Source: Acidobacteriaceae bacterium
GTDB lineage: Bacteria > Acidobacteriota > Terriglobia > Terriglobales > Acidobacteriaceae
Reading direction: 5' to 3'
Assembly: GCA_003165095.1 (NCBI GenBank)
Contig: PLSH01000419.1
Span: 1-10,161 of the forward strand
DNA length: 10,161 bases
In this document: positions 1-8,436 of the stretch, in pieces
Layout: each line of letters opens with the position of its first letter
Position numbering within the stretch: the first letter of the stretch is position 1
Notes under the pieces: model-generated
Told to the model about the DNA's origin: nothing
Seen by the model: only the letters and a program-made list of their open reading frames with translations
Databases searched by the model: none
Made by a program: the position numbers and the translations under genes

Positions 1-47
1 CCGTGATGAGTGGGCCACCTGCCAAGTTGGCGGGTTGGCGCCCGGGC

Positions 48-3000
48 TTAGCGGTAACGGCGGGTGGCTTTGATGACCATGGAGAAGACGCCGGATTCAT
101 CGCGGGCTATGACCAGGGAGACGTGGCGGTTGATGGCCACTTCGGCCTGAAGTAGCTGCTGGCCGGTGGTGTTTACGTCGGTGGCGTAAGTGAGGATGAC
201 GTTGCGGCCCAACTGCTCCTGGACGGTGATGCGGGAGGTGGAGTTTCCGAATGCGCCGAGGTAGTTGGGATCGACTTTGACGGAGCCGGCCCCGAAGAGT
301 TTTTGCACGCGGCTGCTGACGGTGGCGTTGAGCGCGCCGCCGAGCAGGGCGTCGGTGGTGGGATTGGCGAGGGCCTGTTCCTGCTGCTGGGTATAGAGGC
401 GCTGCTGGCTCTCAGTGTGGCCGAGGGCGAGCAGGGAGGCGACGTCGGATTCAGGCATGGGTGGATCGCTGCGGTAGGTGACGGCCAGCTTGGCGGTCGT
501 TCCGAGCAGACCGAGGGTGATGTCGTAATCCTCGACGTGGGCGGTTGCGGTGAGGTCGATGACGGGTTCGATGCGGACCGGGTTGGTGAAGGAGATGTCT
601 CCGCGCTGGAGGTCGTAGCGGGTTCCCGCGATGAGGGCGCTCCCTTCAGTGATGGAGACGCGGCCGAGCAGGGATGGAGAGGCAACGGTGCCGCGGAGGC
701 GCAGGTCGACATCGCCGGCCAGCTTGGCGAAGGGATTTTGAAAGTTCAACTGCGGCGAGGAAACAATGTGGACGTCGAGGCGCACGTGGTTTGACGGCGC
801 ATTGGGCGCGACGACGGTCTGCACGGCATTGGCCTGGGCGGCGAGGGCCGCGATATCAAGTTCGTCGCTGGCGGTAAAGCGGGTAACGATCACGTTGCCG
901 GAGAGCAGCAGGCTGGACTGCGAGCCCTCAAGGCGCAGGGTGGCGTCAGCCAGCGAACTGACTCCCTGCGGGTAGCGGATGCGAATGCCTTTGCCGGTGG
1001 CGGTGAGGTTGGCGTAAAGGCCGTGCTGATAAGCCAGCGAGCCGCCCACGCTGAGCAGGCCTCCGCCGGTCATGGCGGTGAGGGTCTGCACTTCAAGCCG
1101 GTTCTGGTTGAACACCAGGGTGCCGTGCAACTGGCTGAGGCCGTTGGGAAGGTCTTCGAGCGAGAGGGAGCCGTTTTGAAAATCGATGCGGCCCTGCAAC
1201 CCTGGATCTCTAAGGGGGCCGTGCGCCTCCACTTGAAATGTAGTGGTGCCGCTGGCGGTGAGATCGGGATCGAGGGTTTCGGCGAGCTTGAGGTTGATGG
1301 CGCCGCTGGCGGCCAGATCCAACTGGCGCGCGCCCTGGAGCGCGAGGGTGCCTTGCGCGTTCAGGTCGGTGTCTTCGCCGGTGATGTGCAACGGGTCAAG
1401 ATGGATGCGCGCGTTGGCCAGCGTAGCGTGTACGCCGCCCTGGCTTTGGAGATGGACGCCGGCCAGGGTAACGGCGAGTTCCTGGAGCCGCGCGTCGCCC
1501 TGGAGGCGGTCAGGATTTTTGAGCGGGCCGGATAGGGTGACGGTTCCGGCCAGCGCGGATTCGCCGGTGATGGCTTCGACGTGGGCCAGCTTGAGCAGTG
1601 CGCCGATGTTGAAATGCGAAAAATTCAGTTGGGCCTGGGTTGCGTAGTCGCCGCGCAGTGCCGTATGCCCGCGCATGGTCAGTTCGGCGCCTTCGAGCTT
1701 AGTGGTCACGTCGTAGTTCAACGCGCTGTTGGAGGTGTGAGCGGTGAGTTCGAGGCTGCCCAGTTGTTCGCCGCCCAGGGACAGCCCGCTGAGGGTCGCA
1801 TGGCTCTCCAGACGCGGATCGTCGAGGGTTCCCGAGCCGGTAAGGGAGATGGCGAGCTTGCCGGTTACATCCAGATCCTGCTCATGCAGCCATCGGATTC
1901 GGGAGACGTCGACGCCAGCGCCGTTGGCCTCGGCCTCAAAACTTTTGGCGTGGAGGTCGTAGCTGCCGGAGCCGGTAATGTTTCCGCCTTCTGCGCCGAG
2001 GCTGATTGCGGAGAGCTTCACGACCTGGCCGGCCAATGTTCCCTGGGCGCGCAGGCGGGTGACGGGTTCGCCGTAGATGCTGCCGCCGTCGAGTTCGAGC
2101 GATCCCGAGCCCCCGGGAGCACGGAGGGGACCGTCCAACTGGAGTTGCGCATCGAGCGTGCCGGTTACGGGCAGGTTTTGGCTGAGGAACGGCTGCACGT
2201 CGTCCATGCCGACCTTGCTCGCCTGCAAGTGGACGTGCATGACGGAGCCGGCATCGAAGGACGGCCCGGAAACAACGGAAGCATCCGGAGTGACGAGGGT
2301 TCCGGAAAAAGCAATCCTGGTCTGGCCGCGCAGGGCGAGGGCGTGAAGGACGGCGATGCGCGCGGTCGCGTAGCTGCCGTCGGCCTCGAGTGAATCCACA
2401 TGGACGAAGCGGGGCTGGCCGGGATCGTTGCTGGCGGCAGGCATCTCGATGGCGAGTTCGGTGGCTTTGAGGTGGCCGGCCAAGCGCGGCTTGACGAGCG
2501 AGCCATCCCATGTGCCGTCAAAGTCCGCCTGGCCGGATAAGGCCACAGGCAGAGCCTCGACGCCGCTTTTTTGGCCGCGCTGCAAACCGAGGTCGCGAAG
2601 GACGGTGTCGAATTCGCTGAAGTTGCGGGAATGGAAACCGATATTGAGCGCGGTGGGGCTGGAGAGCGGGTAAGCGCCGAGTTGCCCGCGCGCATCGATC
2701 TCGCTCGAGGGCAGGTGAAGCTCGAGTTTGCGCAGGTCCACGCCGCCATTGCGCTGTGAGTAGGTGGCATCGATGACTCCGCTGGCGGGGACCTCCTGCG
2801 CGGGCGCGGAATTTTGGGCTGCGTTGGGCGGAGGAGCGATCAGCGCCAGCGTTGCGTTCACGGCCACAGTGTTCGAGTCGCCTTTAATCCAGTTGGCGAC
2901 GGCGAGGCCGTTCACGCGGGTGTCGAGGCCCAGGCGCTGGAACGGCGGCTGGCTGACCATATCGAGGATGGTGTCGAGAGCGACGTCTTTGAAATCGGCG

Positions 3001-4325
3001 GTCACCTTGCCGTCGACGGGAATGGTAATGTCGCCGGGTTGAGGCGGAGGCGCAATGCGGCGGACGGATGAGCGCGTGGCATGCGCGCCGACCGTCTGCG
3101 GTGCGCCGGGCCCGGCATTCTGCGGAAGCCAGGGCGCGAGATCGACCGCGCCTTCGATTCTGCCTCCCTGGTGGAGGCGCGCCACGATCGAAGTGATCAG
3201 CAAGCGGCGCGGATCGGCATGGACCCGCGCATCCAATTCGACGCCTCTCTCCGAGACACCGGTGCCGATGTAGGCGCCACCATTCACATGCACGCTGCCG
3301 TCGACCAAGAACTCCTGGCCAAGGCCTTTTGCATCGAGGTCAAGATGGGCGATGCCTTCCGGAGTGTAGGGATAGCCGGTGATGGGGTTCAGCAGCCGCA
3401 TGTCGAGTTCGCCGCTAACCCGCGATTGCCAATTGGGGTGGGAGAAGTCCTGGAGCGCGCCGGAAATCTCGAGCGAATGGTCCTTGCCGTCGCGACTGTG
3501 GGCGGTGAGGCGCAGGCTGTGCAGGGTTGCGCCGGTGCGGGTGAGGTCCAGCGTGGCGCGGAAATATCCGTGCACCGGAGGAATTTTGCTTTTCGGTATG
3601 GTGCGGGCGAACTTCAGGTCGGTGGCACCGGCCTCGATGCGATAGGTTTCAGGATTTCCCGCGCCGGGCGGAACATAGCTCATGAGCAGCGAAACGTCGC
3701 TGGCCTCAAAATCGAGGGGCACGAAGCGGTCCTGAAAGTCGAAGGCTGAGGCGCGGTTGTCGTAATCGAAGACGCCTTGCTCGACGGCGACGTGGCCGGC
3801 CTCAAGGTCGAAGAGTTGATCGAGGAAGGGCTGGCCGGGTTTCCGCGGCCGGCGCGGATGGGGCTGGTTAGTCTGGCCGCCGGGATAAACGATGAGGTGA
3901 AACTGGGGGCGGGTGATTTCGAGATCGCGGAGCAGGATGCGGGGGTTGATGAAGCCGAGCAGGCTGCCGCGGATGCGGAGATGATCGATGCGCGCATAGG
4001 GCGCCTCGCCGGGAGCTTCAAGGCCGTGAACGACCAGGCCGTCGACATCGGCCTGGAGGTTGAGCAGATGCCAGTGGAAGGAGCCGATTTCAACTCGTCC
4101 GCCGGTTAGATTTTCGATGGACGCGGCGAGGCGGCCGCGGACGATGTTTTCGAAACGTATCGAACTCAAGAAGAAATAGGCGCCGATGGTGAGCAGCACC
4201 AGCAGAACCGCGAGGCCGGCCAGTGTAAAGGGAAGATGGCGCAGGAAGAAGCGGCGCAGGCGGCTGCGCCTGGGCAGCGGCGGCGGCTCCGGCGGGACTA
4301 GAGGCGTAATTTCCTGCTCGCTCAT
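48..4325 (-). CDS. tamB: TamB-like translocation/assembly module protein (AsmA-like, DUF490 C-terminal domain)
   Basis: A 1425-residue protein. Visible: a proline-rich cytoplasmic start, one membrane helix at about residues 31-54, then a very long periplasmic part made of repeating beta-strand modules with recurring 'GPL.DP.L.G' and 'GTV.SPSL.G' phrases, and a C-terminal TamB (DUF490) domain in about the last 340 residues. The TamB family is anchored in the inner membrane and spans the periplasm as a hydrophobic beta-taco groove; it works with an Omp85 partner in assembling outer-membrane proteins, and members also carry phospholipids outward. Length fits the family (E. coli TamB is about 1260). 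The ATG is preceded by AGGA five bases upstream and overlaps the TGA of the chaperone gene (ATGA), so translation is probably coupled. No tamA lies in the window; bamA, two genes upstream, is the likely partner. The family call is firm; the exact cargo is unknown. Confidence 0.93.
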   Translation of the reverse strand: MSEQEITPLVPPEPPPLPRRSRLRRFFLRHLPFTLAGLAVLLVLLTIGAYFFLSSIRFENIVRGRLAASIENLTGGRVEIGSFHWHLLNLQADVDGLVVHGLEAPGEAPYARIDHLRIRGSLLGFINPRILLRDLEITRPQFHLIVYPGGQTNQPHPRRPRKPGQPFLDQLFDLEAGHVAVEQGVFDYDNRASAFDFQDRFVPLDFEASDVSLLMSYVPPGAGNPETYRIEAGATDLKFARTIPKSKIPPVHGYFRATLDLTRTGATLHSLRLTAHSRDGKDHSLEISGALQDFSHPNWQSRVSGELDMRLLNPITGYPYTPEGIAHLDLDAKGLGQEFLVDGSVHVNGGAYIGTGVSERGVELDARVHADPRRLLITSIVARLHQGGRIEGAVDLAPWLPQNAGPGAPQTVGAHATRSSVRRIAPPPQPGDITIPVDGKVTADFKDVALDTILDMVSQPPFQRLGLDTRVNGLAVANWIKGDSNTVAVNATLALIAPPPNAAQNSAPAQEVPASGVIDATYSQRNGGVDLRKLELHLPSSEIDARGQLGAYPLSSPTALNIGFHSRNFSEFDTVLRDLGLQRGQKSGVEALPVALSGQADFDGTWDGSLVKPRLAGHLKATELAIEMPAASNDPGQPRFVHVDSLEADGSYATARIAVLHALALRGQTRIAFSGTLVTPDASVVSGPSFDAGSVMHVHLQASKVGMDDVQPFLSQNLPVTGTLDAQLQLDGPLRAPGGSGSLELDGGSIYGEPVTRLRAQGTLAGQVVKLSAISLGAEGGNITGSGSYDLHAKSFEAEANGAGVDVSRIRWLHEQDLDVTGKLAISLTGSGTLDDPRLESHATLSGLSLGGEQLGSLELTAHTSNSALNYDVTTKLEGAELTMRGHTALRGDYATQAQLNFSHFNIGALLKLAHVEAITGESALAGTVTLSGPLKNPDRLQGDARLQELAVTLAGVHLQSQGGVHATLANARIHLDPLHITGEDTDLNAQGTLALQGARQLDLAASGAINLKLAETLDPDLTASGTTTFQVEAHGPLRDPGLQGRIDFQNGSLSLEDLPNGLSQLHGTLVFNQNRLEVQTLTAMTGGGLLSVGGSLAYQHGLYANLTATGKGIRIRYPQGVSSLADATLRLEGSQSSLLLSGNVIVTRFTASDELDIAALAAQANAVQTVVAPNAPSNHVRLDVHIVSSPQLNFQNPFAKLAGDVDLRLRGTVASPSLLGRVSITEGSALIAGTRYDLQRGDISFTNPVRIEPVIDLTATAHVEDYDITLGLLGTTAKLAVTYRSDPPMPESDVASLLALGHTESQQRLYTQQQEQALANPTTDALLGGALNATVSSRVQKLFGAGSVKVDPNYLGAFGNSTSRITVQEQLGRNVILTYATDVNTTGQQLLQAEVAINRHVSLVIARDESGVFSMVIKATRRYR

Positions 4326-5038
4326 TGGCTTCCTGCTCCGGGTTGCGCATCGGGCGTTTCGAGCGCCGGGTCCAGTATTTCAACGTCGCCCTGCTTGCGC
4401 AGATTGGTGAGCCATTCGTCGAACATCACGTTTACCCGCTGCTCGAGCAGGATCTCTTCAATGCGGGGCGAGACTTTGTCGAGCGAAGGAACCGATTCGC
4501 CGGGCGCGTATTGAGGCACGAGGGTGCCGTTGTAATAGGCCGCGATTTCCTGCGGCGAGATGCGGATATCCTGGCGGAACCTGAGTTCAATGAAGCGCAG
4601 GATTTCGAGGCGGTAGCGGAGGTAGGCGTCGACGCGTTCCGTGGTGAGGCCGTGGGCGGCAAGAAACGCTTTCCATCCGTCATCGGTGGCGCAGTTCTGG
4701 TGGACGCAGGCGGGAAGTTCTCTGCGAATCTCGGAGAGGCGCGCGTCCACTTCTTCGGCCGTGGGTTCGGCGGCCTGCGCGTCCTCCTGGCGGATTTGCT
4801 GATCGATGAGCGCGCGGCTGATCAACTGCTCGAGAGCGCGCCGGCGGGTGAGGTTGCCTTGTCCCACGAGGCTGGGGTCGAGCACGGAAAGGCGAATCTC
4901 GTCATCCAGATCGCTGGCCAGGATGACCTGGCGGTTGACGACGGCCACCACGCGATCGAGCACGGCTGGAGGGGTCTGTGCCGGCACATGGATTACGGCG
5001 GTCAGAGCGAGGCAAAGGCTGGCGAGCAAGGTCAACAT
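4322..5038 (-). CDS. SurA-like periplasmic chaperone lacking a parvulin (PPIase) domain
   Basis: A 238-residue secreted protein. Residues 1-20 form a signal peptide with a likely cut after VPA. Residues 27 to about 165 resemble the SurA N-terminal chaperone domain, beginning LDRVVAVVNRQVILASDLDD. The end (about 181-221, SPRIEEILLEQRVNVMFDEW and following) resembles the last helix and strand of SurA, which pack on the N domain. No parvulin domain lies between, whereas E. coli SurA (428 residues) has two. The role inferred is to hold unfolded outer-membrane proteins for BamA without prolyl isomerisation. C111 and C116 (CVHQNC) could form a disulfide. The ATG at 5038 was chosen because it starts the signal peptide; the open frame runs on to 6010, but that part lies antisense to bamA coding on the other frame. 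No Shine-Dalgarno is visible, and a stem ends two bases before the ATG. The gene lies between bamA and tamB. Confidence 0.82.
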   Translation of the reverse strand: MLTLLASLCLALTAVIHVPAQTPPAVLDRVVAVVNRQVILASDLDDEIRLSVLDPSLVGQGNLTRRRALEQLISRALIDQQIRQEDAQAAEPTAEEVDARLSEIRRELPACVHQNCATDDGWKAFLAAHGLTTERVDAYLRYRLEILRFIELRFRQDIRISPQEIAAYYNGTLVPQYAPGESVPSLDKVSPRIEEILLEQRVNVMFDEWLTNLRKQGDVEILDPALETPDAQPGAGSQ

Positions 5039-5040
5039 GT

Positions 5041-5095
5041 GGGTGCGACGAGGTGTGGTCGGGGCGGTCGGGCGGGGGTTCGTGCTATCGCACCC
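5041..5095 (-). promoter_or_regulatory. Stem ending two bases before the chaperone start codon
   Basis: A perfect 8-bp inverted repeat, GGGTGCGA (5041-5048) and TCGCACCC (5088-5095), encloses 39 bases. In the minus-strand mRNA the 3' arm ends two bases before the ATG at 5038, covering the place where a ribosome binding site should be; no Shine-Dalgarno is visible there. The distal arm shares two bases with the neighbouring hairpin 5094-5119, so the two compete slightly. The repeat is directly seen; translational control is inferred. Confidence 0.45.
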
Positions 5096-5169
5096 TTGCG
5101 CCGGAAGAAAGGCGCAAGGATGGGGCACGGGACGGTTGTCAATCCCCGGTCTCAAAATCGAGACCGGGG
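5094..5169. repeat. Pair of strong hairpins (REP/BIME-like) between bamA and the chaperone gene
   Basis: Two perfect inverted repeats stand in tandem: CCTTGCGCC/GGCGCAAGG (5094-5102 and 5111-5119, 8-base loop) and CCCCGGTCTC/GAGACCGGGG (5144-5153 and 5160-5169, 6-base loop). Each is followed on the plus strand by a similar tail containing GGGGCAC (5122-5128 and 5167-5173). Neither has a T-run in the minus (operon) direction, so they are not ordinary terminators. The layout, stem plus shared flank repeated in an intergenic gap, suggests a dispersed palindromic repeat that may protect bamA mRNA from 3' exonucleases and lower downstream expression. The dispersed nature is inferred and not seen in this window. 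Confidence 0.6.
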
Positions 5170-5220
5170 GCACCCGGGGTCCATTTGCGGCGCCGGGCCG
5201 GGTTGAAGAGTGCGTGGGCA

Positions 5221-8200
5221 TCAGAAAGCCTGTCCGAGGCTGAAAAAGAAGTTGAAGTGGGCCGCCTGTCCCACGTATGGAGATGCGAACGAATTGGAGT
5301 GCGAGTAGTTGATGTTGACGGGGTAGATGGGCGGGTTCAGGTTGTAGCTGAAATCCAGCCGGATGGGCCCGACCGGCGTATGGTAGCGCAAGCCGAGGCC
5401 GGGCGCGTGGGAGAAGTAGTTGAAGCCGCACTGACCCTGGGTTCCGGTAGAGGTAGTAGGGCCGGTGGGAAGGTAAGTGGCGGGATCGCCGACCGTGGCC
5501 AGGTTCTTGCAGGTGTCGCGATCGGGCTGGTGAATGCGAATGGCGCTGATCCAGGCGTCGCCGGCGTTGGTGAAGACGTTGCCCATATCGTGAAACAGGA
5601 CGAAGCTGAGGGTATTTCCGAACCAGGGCAGAGTGGGCGGCGGCAGGCGCAGTTCGGTGCTGTTGATCAGAGCGCCGGCGCCGCCGATGGGAAAGCCGGT
5701 CTCGGGATCGCGCGGTCCCGCGCCATTGAAGGAAAAGCCGCGCAGGGAAGTGGGGCCGCCGGCGAAGAGGCGCTCGGGGAGGGGAATCAATTCGCTCACG
5801 CCGGAGCCGAAGGCGCGCACCTGTCCATAGCGGGTGTCGCGGGCCAGCACGAATTTTTCCTTGTCGAAGCCGTAGTAGCTGGAGTTGGAGACATCGATAC
5901 GGTTGAACTGCGCCTGCGCGCCAATGACCTTGTCGGAGAGGAACTCCTGAAAGCTGGTGTAGGTGCCGCGGTGGGCATCCATGGGCTGATCGCGGTTGTC
6001 GCGGATCCATGTGAACGCGGGTCCACCGACGCGCGTTGCCGTGGCCAACTCCGAAATCTCGCCGGGATAAACCTGCAGGGTGCCGGCGGCAACTTTCACG
6101 CGGCGGAAGTCGATTTCGTAGACGAAGGTGTTGGCCTTGGACAAAAAGGAACCAGGGGCCACAAAACTCTCAGTGAAACGGAAGCCGGCGGCGAGCCGGG
6201 AAGCTACGTATGTGGCAACGTCTTCGCTGTTGGCGTAGCCGCCGGAGAAGCTGAAGCCGAAGTTCCGCGCGCCTTCAAAATGGGGAACCTGGTAGAGCAG
6301 CCCGATGCTCTGCTCGAGCAGGCCGTAGGTGGCTTGCAACGAGGCCGACTGTTCCCTGCCGAAGAGGCCGTTGCGGGTAATGTCGGCCAGGACGCGGGGA
6401 CTGACGCCGGTTTTTCCGTTGGGGTTGCAGGCCACGCCTGCGGCAATGGCGCCGGCGCAGTTGTTCTGCGGCTGGCCGGTCTGGGCCTCAAAACCGAAGC
6501 CGTAAGTGAGCGTCCAGCGCCGGGCCTCGGTGAGTTGGAGCAAAACGGTCTTTTCCGGCTCGCCGCCATTGGGATTCTCGATGGCGGTGTTGACTTCGTT
6601 AAAGAGCGCGTAGTTATAGAGGTTGCGCTGGGTGTCGAGAAGCGCCGTCTGGTTGAGCACGTCGCCGGCATGGATGGTGATGGCGCGGGCTACGGTTTCG
6701 GGCCGCGTGTAGTGCAACCCGGTGAGCAGGACCTTGCGGATAAAAACCTGCTGTCCCTCGACGATGCGGAAGGCTACGTCCACCTTGTTGGGGTCCGCCG
6801 CCTCGATCTGCTGGCCGACCTCGACCGTGACCTGCTCGAATCCCCGGCTCATGTAGGCGGTCATGAGCGTATCGCGGTCTCCGGCCATATTCTGCGGTGA
6901 AAGCAACTGTCCCTGAGAGGTGTTGAGCAGGGGCGTCAGCTTTTCCGCACCGATATGCTGGTTGCCTTCAATGCGCACCGATCCAACCCGCATCTGCGCG
7001 CCTTCGTCGATCCTGTAGGTCACGGTGAGCGGGGCCGTTTTCGGGGCTGAGGGCGGAGCGGCGGGATTGGCGGAGCGATTGTCTGCCAGGATGGTTTCCG
7101 GAGTGCTGGTTTGAGGCGCGATTTTTACGTTGGGGAAGCCGTTATTCTGGTAAACGGCCTGCAGGGCGCTTATGTCGGCGGAGACCAGGGACTGGCTGTA
7201 TGCGCCGTGCCGGTCGAGCGTATTGGCGGCATGAACGCTCAAGCGCTCCATGAGTGTAGGCGTGTCGAAGTAGTGATTTCCGGTAATGAGCACATGCTCC
7301 ACGCGCCGCCGCGGCCCCAGTTGCACCGTAAAGAGGATGCTTACCTGCTGGTCACCGGGGGACTGCTGCTGGTGGGCAACCTTGACGTCGAAATAACCTT
7401 GCCGCTGATAGTAGTCGCGGAGGCGGCGGCTGCCCTCGTTGAGCAGGTCCTCGTCGACTGCGCCCTCCTCATAGACGGGAATAATGTGCTTGACGCGCTC
7501 CGCGGAAATTTTGGCGCCCTGGACCAGCACCTTGACGATTGGGCCGCGGGTAGCTGAAAAGCGGAAGTTCACCACTTTGGCGCTGGGGTCGTAGAGCGCC
7601 GATTCGAGTTTGATTTCGGCTTCGAGGCGGTCCTCGCCCTGGTAGTGTTTCAGCAATCCATCCAAAGCGCGGTTGACGGTATCGTGGTCCACATGGGCGC
7701 CGACTCTGAGATGGGCGTAGTGGCGGAACTCAGCCAGGCTGATACCAGGGTCGCCGGTAATGACGACGTTGCCCACGCGCGCCTGTGGTCCGGAGGCCAC
7801 CTGAAACGCAATATCGACCAACTGATCGTCAGGATGCGGCGTCAGCGCGTGGTTGATGGTGGGTTGATGGAAGCCGTTTTGCGCGAGCGTGGCGCGCATC
7901 TGGTCGAGCGCGCGAGTGAGCTTTTCCTGGGTAAAGCGCGAGCCGGCGGCGAGTTGTGCGGCGCTCACCAATTGGGTATTCATGGTTGCGCCGGTGGCTC
8001 CATAGGCGGTCACGGTTCCGATAAACATGCGCGACGTACCGCGGAAGATCAGATCCACGCCACCGGGGACGCGCTGGGCCTCTACCTGGACATCTTCGTA
8101 AAGGCCGGTGGCGAAGAGCTGGCGCAGGCTTTTTTTGAGGTCGTCAGGATTGAGCGGTTGGCCCTCGGCCTGGGCAAGCTGACCGGCAACCTGGACGAGG

Positions 8201-8436
8201 CGGAGGCCGGAGACGCCGGCGAAGGAGATGTGCCGAACGGTGAGTCCGGTCCATTCGAGGCCGGCATCCGGGACCGGTTCACCGAGCGGCGTCAGGGCCT
8301 GGCTGGTAGTGGGAGGGCTTGAGGGCGGGGCTGGAGCGGTGGCTGGGGCCGGCTGCTGGCTGGATGCAGCCGTGACGGCAAGCGCGCAGGCCAGGGAGCA
8401 GGCGAAAACGAATCGGATGGGCAGCGGGCGCGCCAC
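5221..8436 (-). CDS. bamA: BamA/Omp85 outer-membrane protein assembly factor with about seven POTRA domains
   Basis: About 1071 residues from the GTG at 8436. Signal peptide MARPLPIRFVFACSLAC and following, then a Pro/Ala-rich linker. Seven POTRA-like repeats can be read by eye (about residues 64-133, 136-215, 219-297, 299-374, 376-478, 482-561, 563-638), each ending in a strand and 'xxG' turn such as TVQLG, RIDEG and RIVEG. The barrel follows (about 640-1071), with the L6 signature LRGF at 898-901, 'RDNRDQPMDAHRG', 'GPIRLDFSYNLNP', and a terminal Phe as expected for barrel recognition. It folds and inserts outer-membrane proteins. E. coli BamA has five POTRAs and TamA three, so this is BamA-like rather than TamA-like. 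The start is uncertain: no ATG is in frame near the 5' end. TTG at 8517 (1098 residues) and TTG at 8502 (GGGAG eight bases upstream) are alternatives, but GTG 8436 gives the cleanest signal peptide. An in-frame stop at 8581-8583 bounds the frame. Confidence 0.93.
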   Translation of the reverse strand: MARPLPIRFVFACSLACALAVTAASSQQPAPATAPAPPSSPPTTSQALTPLGEPVPDAGLEWTGLTVRHISFAGVSGLRLVQVAGQLAQAEGQPLNPDDLKKSLRQLFATGLYEDVQVEAQRVPGGVDLIFRGTSRMFIGTVTAYGATGATMNTQLVSAAQLAAGSRFTQEKLTRALDQMRATLAQNGFHQPTINHALTPHPDDQLVDIAFQVASGPQARVGNVVITGDPGISLAEFRHYAHLRVGAHVDHDTVNRALDGLLKHYQGEDRLEAEIKLESALYDPSAKVVNFRFSATRGPIVKVLVQGAKISAERVKHIIPVYEEGAVDEDLLNEGSRRLRDYYQRQGYFDVKVAHQQQSPGDQQVSILFTVQLGPRRRVEHVLITGNHYFDTPTLMERLSVHAANTLDRHGAYSQSLVSADISALQAVYQNNGFPNVKIAPQTSTPETILADNRSANPAAPPSAPKTAPLTVTYRIDEGAQMRVGSVRIEGNQHIGAEKLTPLLNTSQGQLLSPQNMAGDRDTLMTAYMSRGFEQVTVEVGQQIEAADPNKVDVAFRIVEGQQVFIRKVLLTGLHYTRPETVARAITIHAGDVLNQTALLDTQRNLYNYALFNEVNTAIENPNGGEPEKTVLLQLTEARRWTLTYGFGFEAQTGQPQNNCAGAIAAGVACNPNGKTGVSPRVLADITRNGLFGREQSASLQATYGLLEQSIGLLYQVPHFEGARNFGFSFSGGYANSEDVATYVASRLAAGFRFTESFVAPGSFLSKANTFVYEIDFRRVKVAAGTLQVYPGEISELATATRVGGPAFTWIRDNRDQPMDAHRGTYTSFQEFLSDKVIGAQAQFNRIDVSNSSYYGFDKEKFVLARDTRYGQVRAFGSGVSELIPLPERLFAGGPTSLRGFSFNGAGPRDPETGFPIGGAGALINSTELRLPPPTLPWFGNTLSFVLFHDMGNVFTNAGDAWISAIRIHQPDRDTCKNLATVGDPATYLPTGPTTSTGTQGQCGFNYFSHAPGLGLRYHTPVGPIRLDFSYNLNPPIYPVNINYSHSNSFASPYVGQAAHFNFFFSLGQAF

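Noticed and set aside
14..34. Near-palindrome GCCAA-G-TTGGC just after tamB as a terminator
   Set aside because: No T-run follows in the tamB direction within the window, and the one-base centre makes a poor RNA hairpin. The true terminator may lie outside the window.
1581..2393. 270-residue plus-strand open frame inside tamB (and several others, such as 3081-3749)
   Set aside because: Antisense frames in a long GC-rich gene; tamB is unbroken and has a clear family pattern.
5137..5142. Perfect TTGACA on the minus strand between bamA and the chaperone gene
   Set aside because: At 16-18 bp spacing the -10 position reads TCCTTG, CCTTGC or CTTGCG, which is nothing like TATAAT, and it falls inside a hairpin stem. 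Probably chance.
4325..5206. 293-residue plus-strand open frame opposite the chaperone
   Set aside because: Antisense shadow with no recognisable content; the minus-strand reading has a signal peptide and a SurA-like fold pattern.
5039..6010. Upstream extension of the chaperone frame to 562 residues
   Set aside because: The extra part overlaps bamA in another frame, is Arg/Pro-rich without domains, and would bury the signal peptide that starts at 5038.
4978..6900. 640-residue open frame on the plus strand, antisense to bamA
   Set aside because: It lies wholly opposite strong BamA and SurA-like coding sequence, shows no domain, signal peptide or motif, and has the low-complexity Gly/Ala/Glu/Val composition of antisense frames in GC-rich genes.
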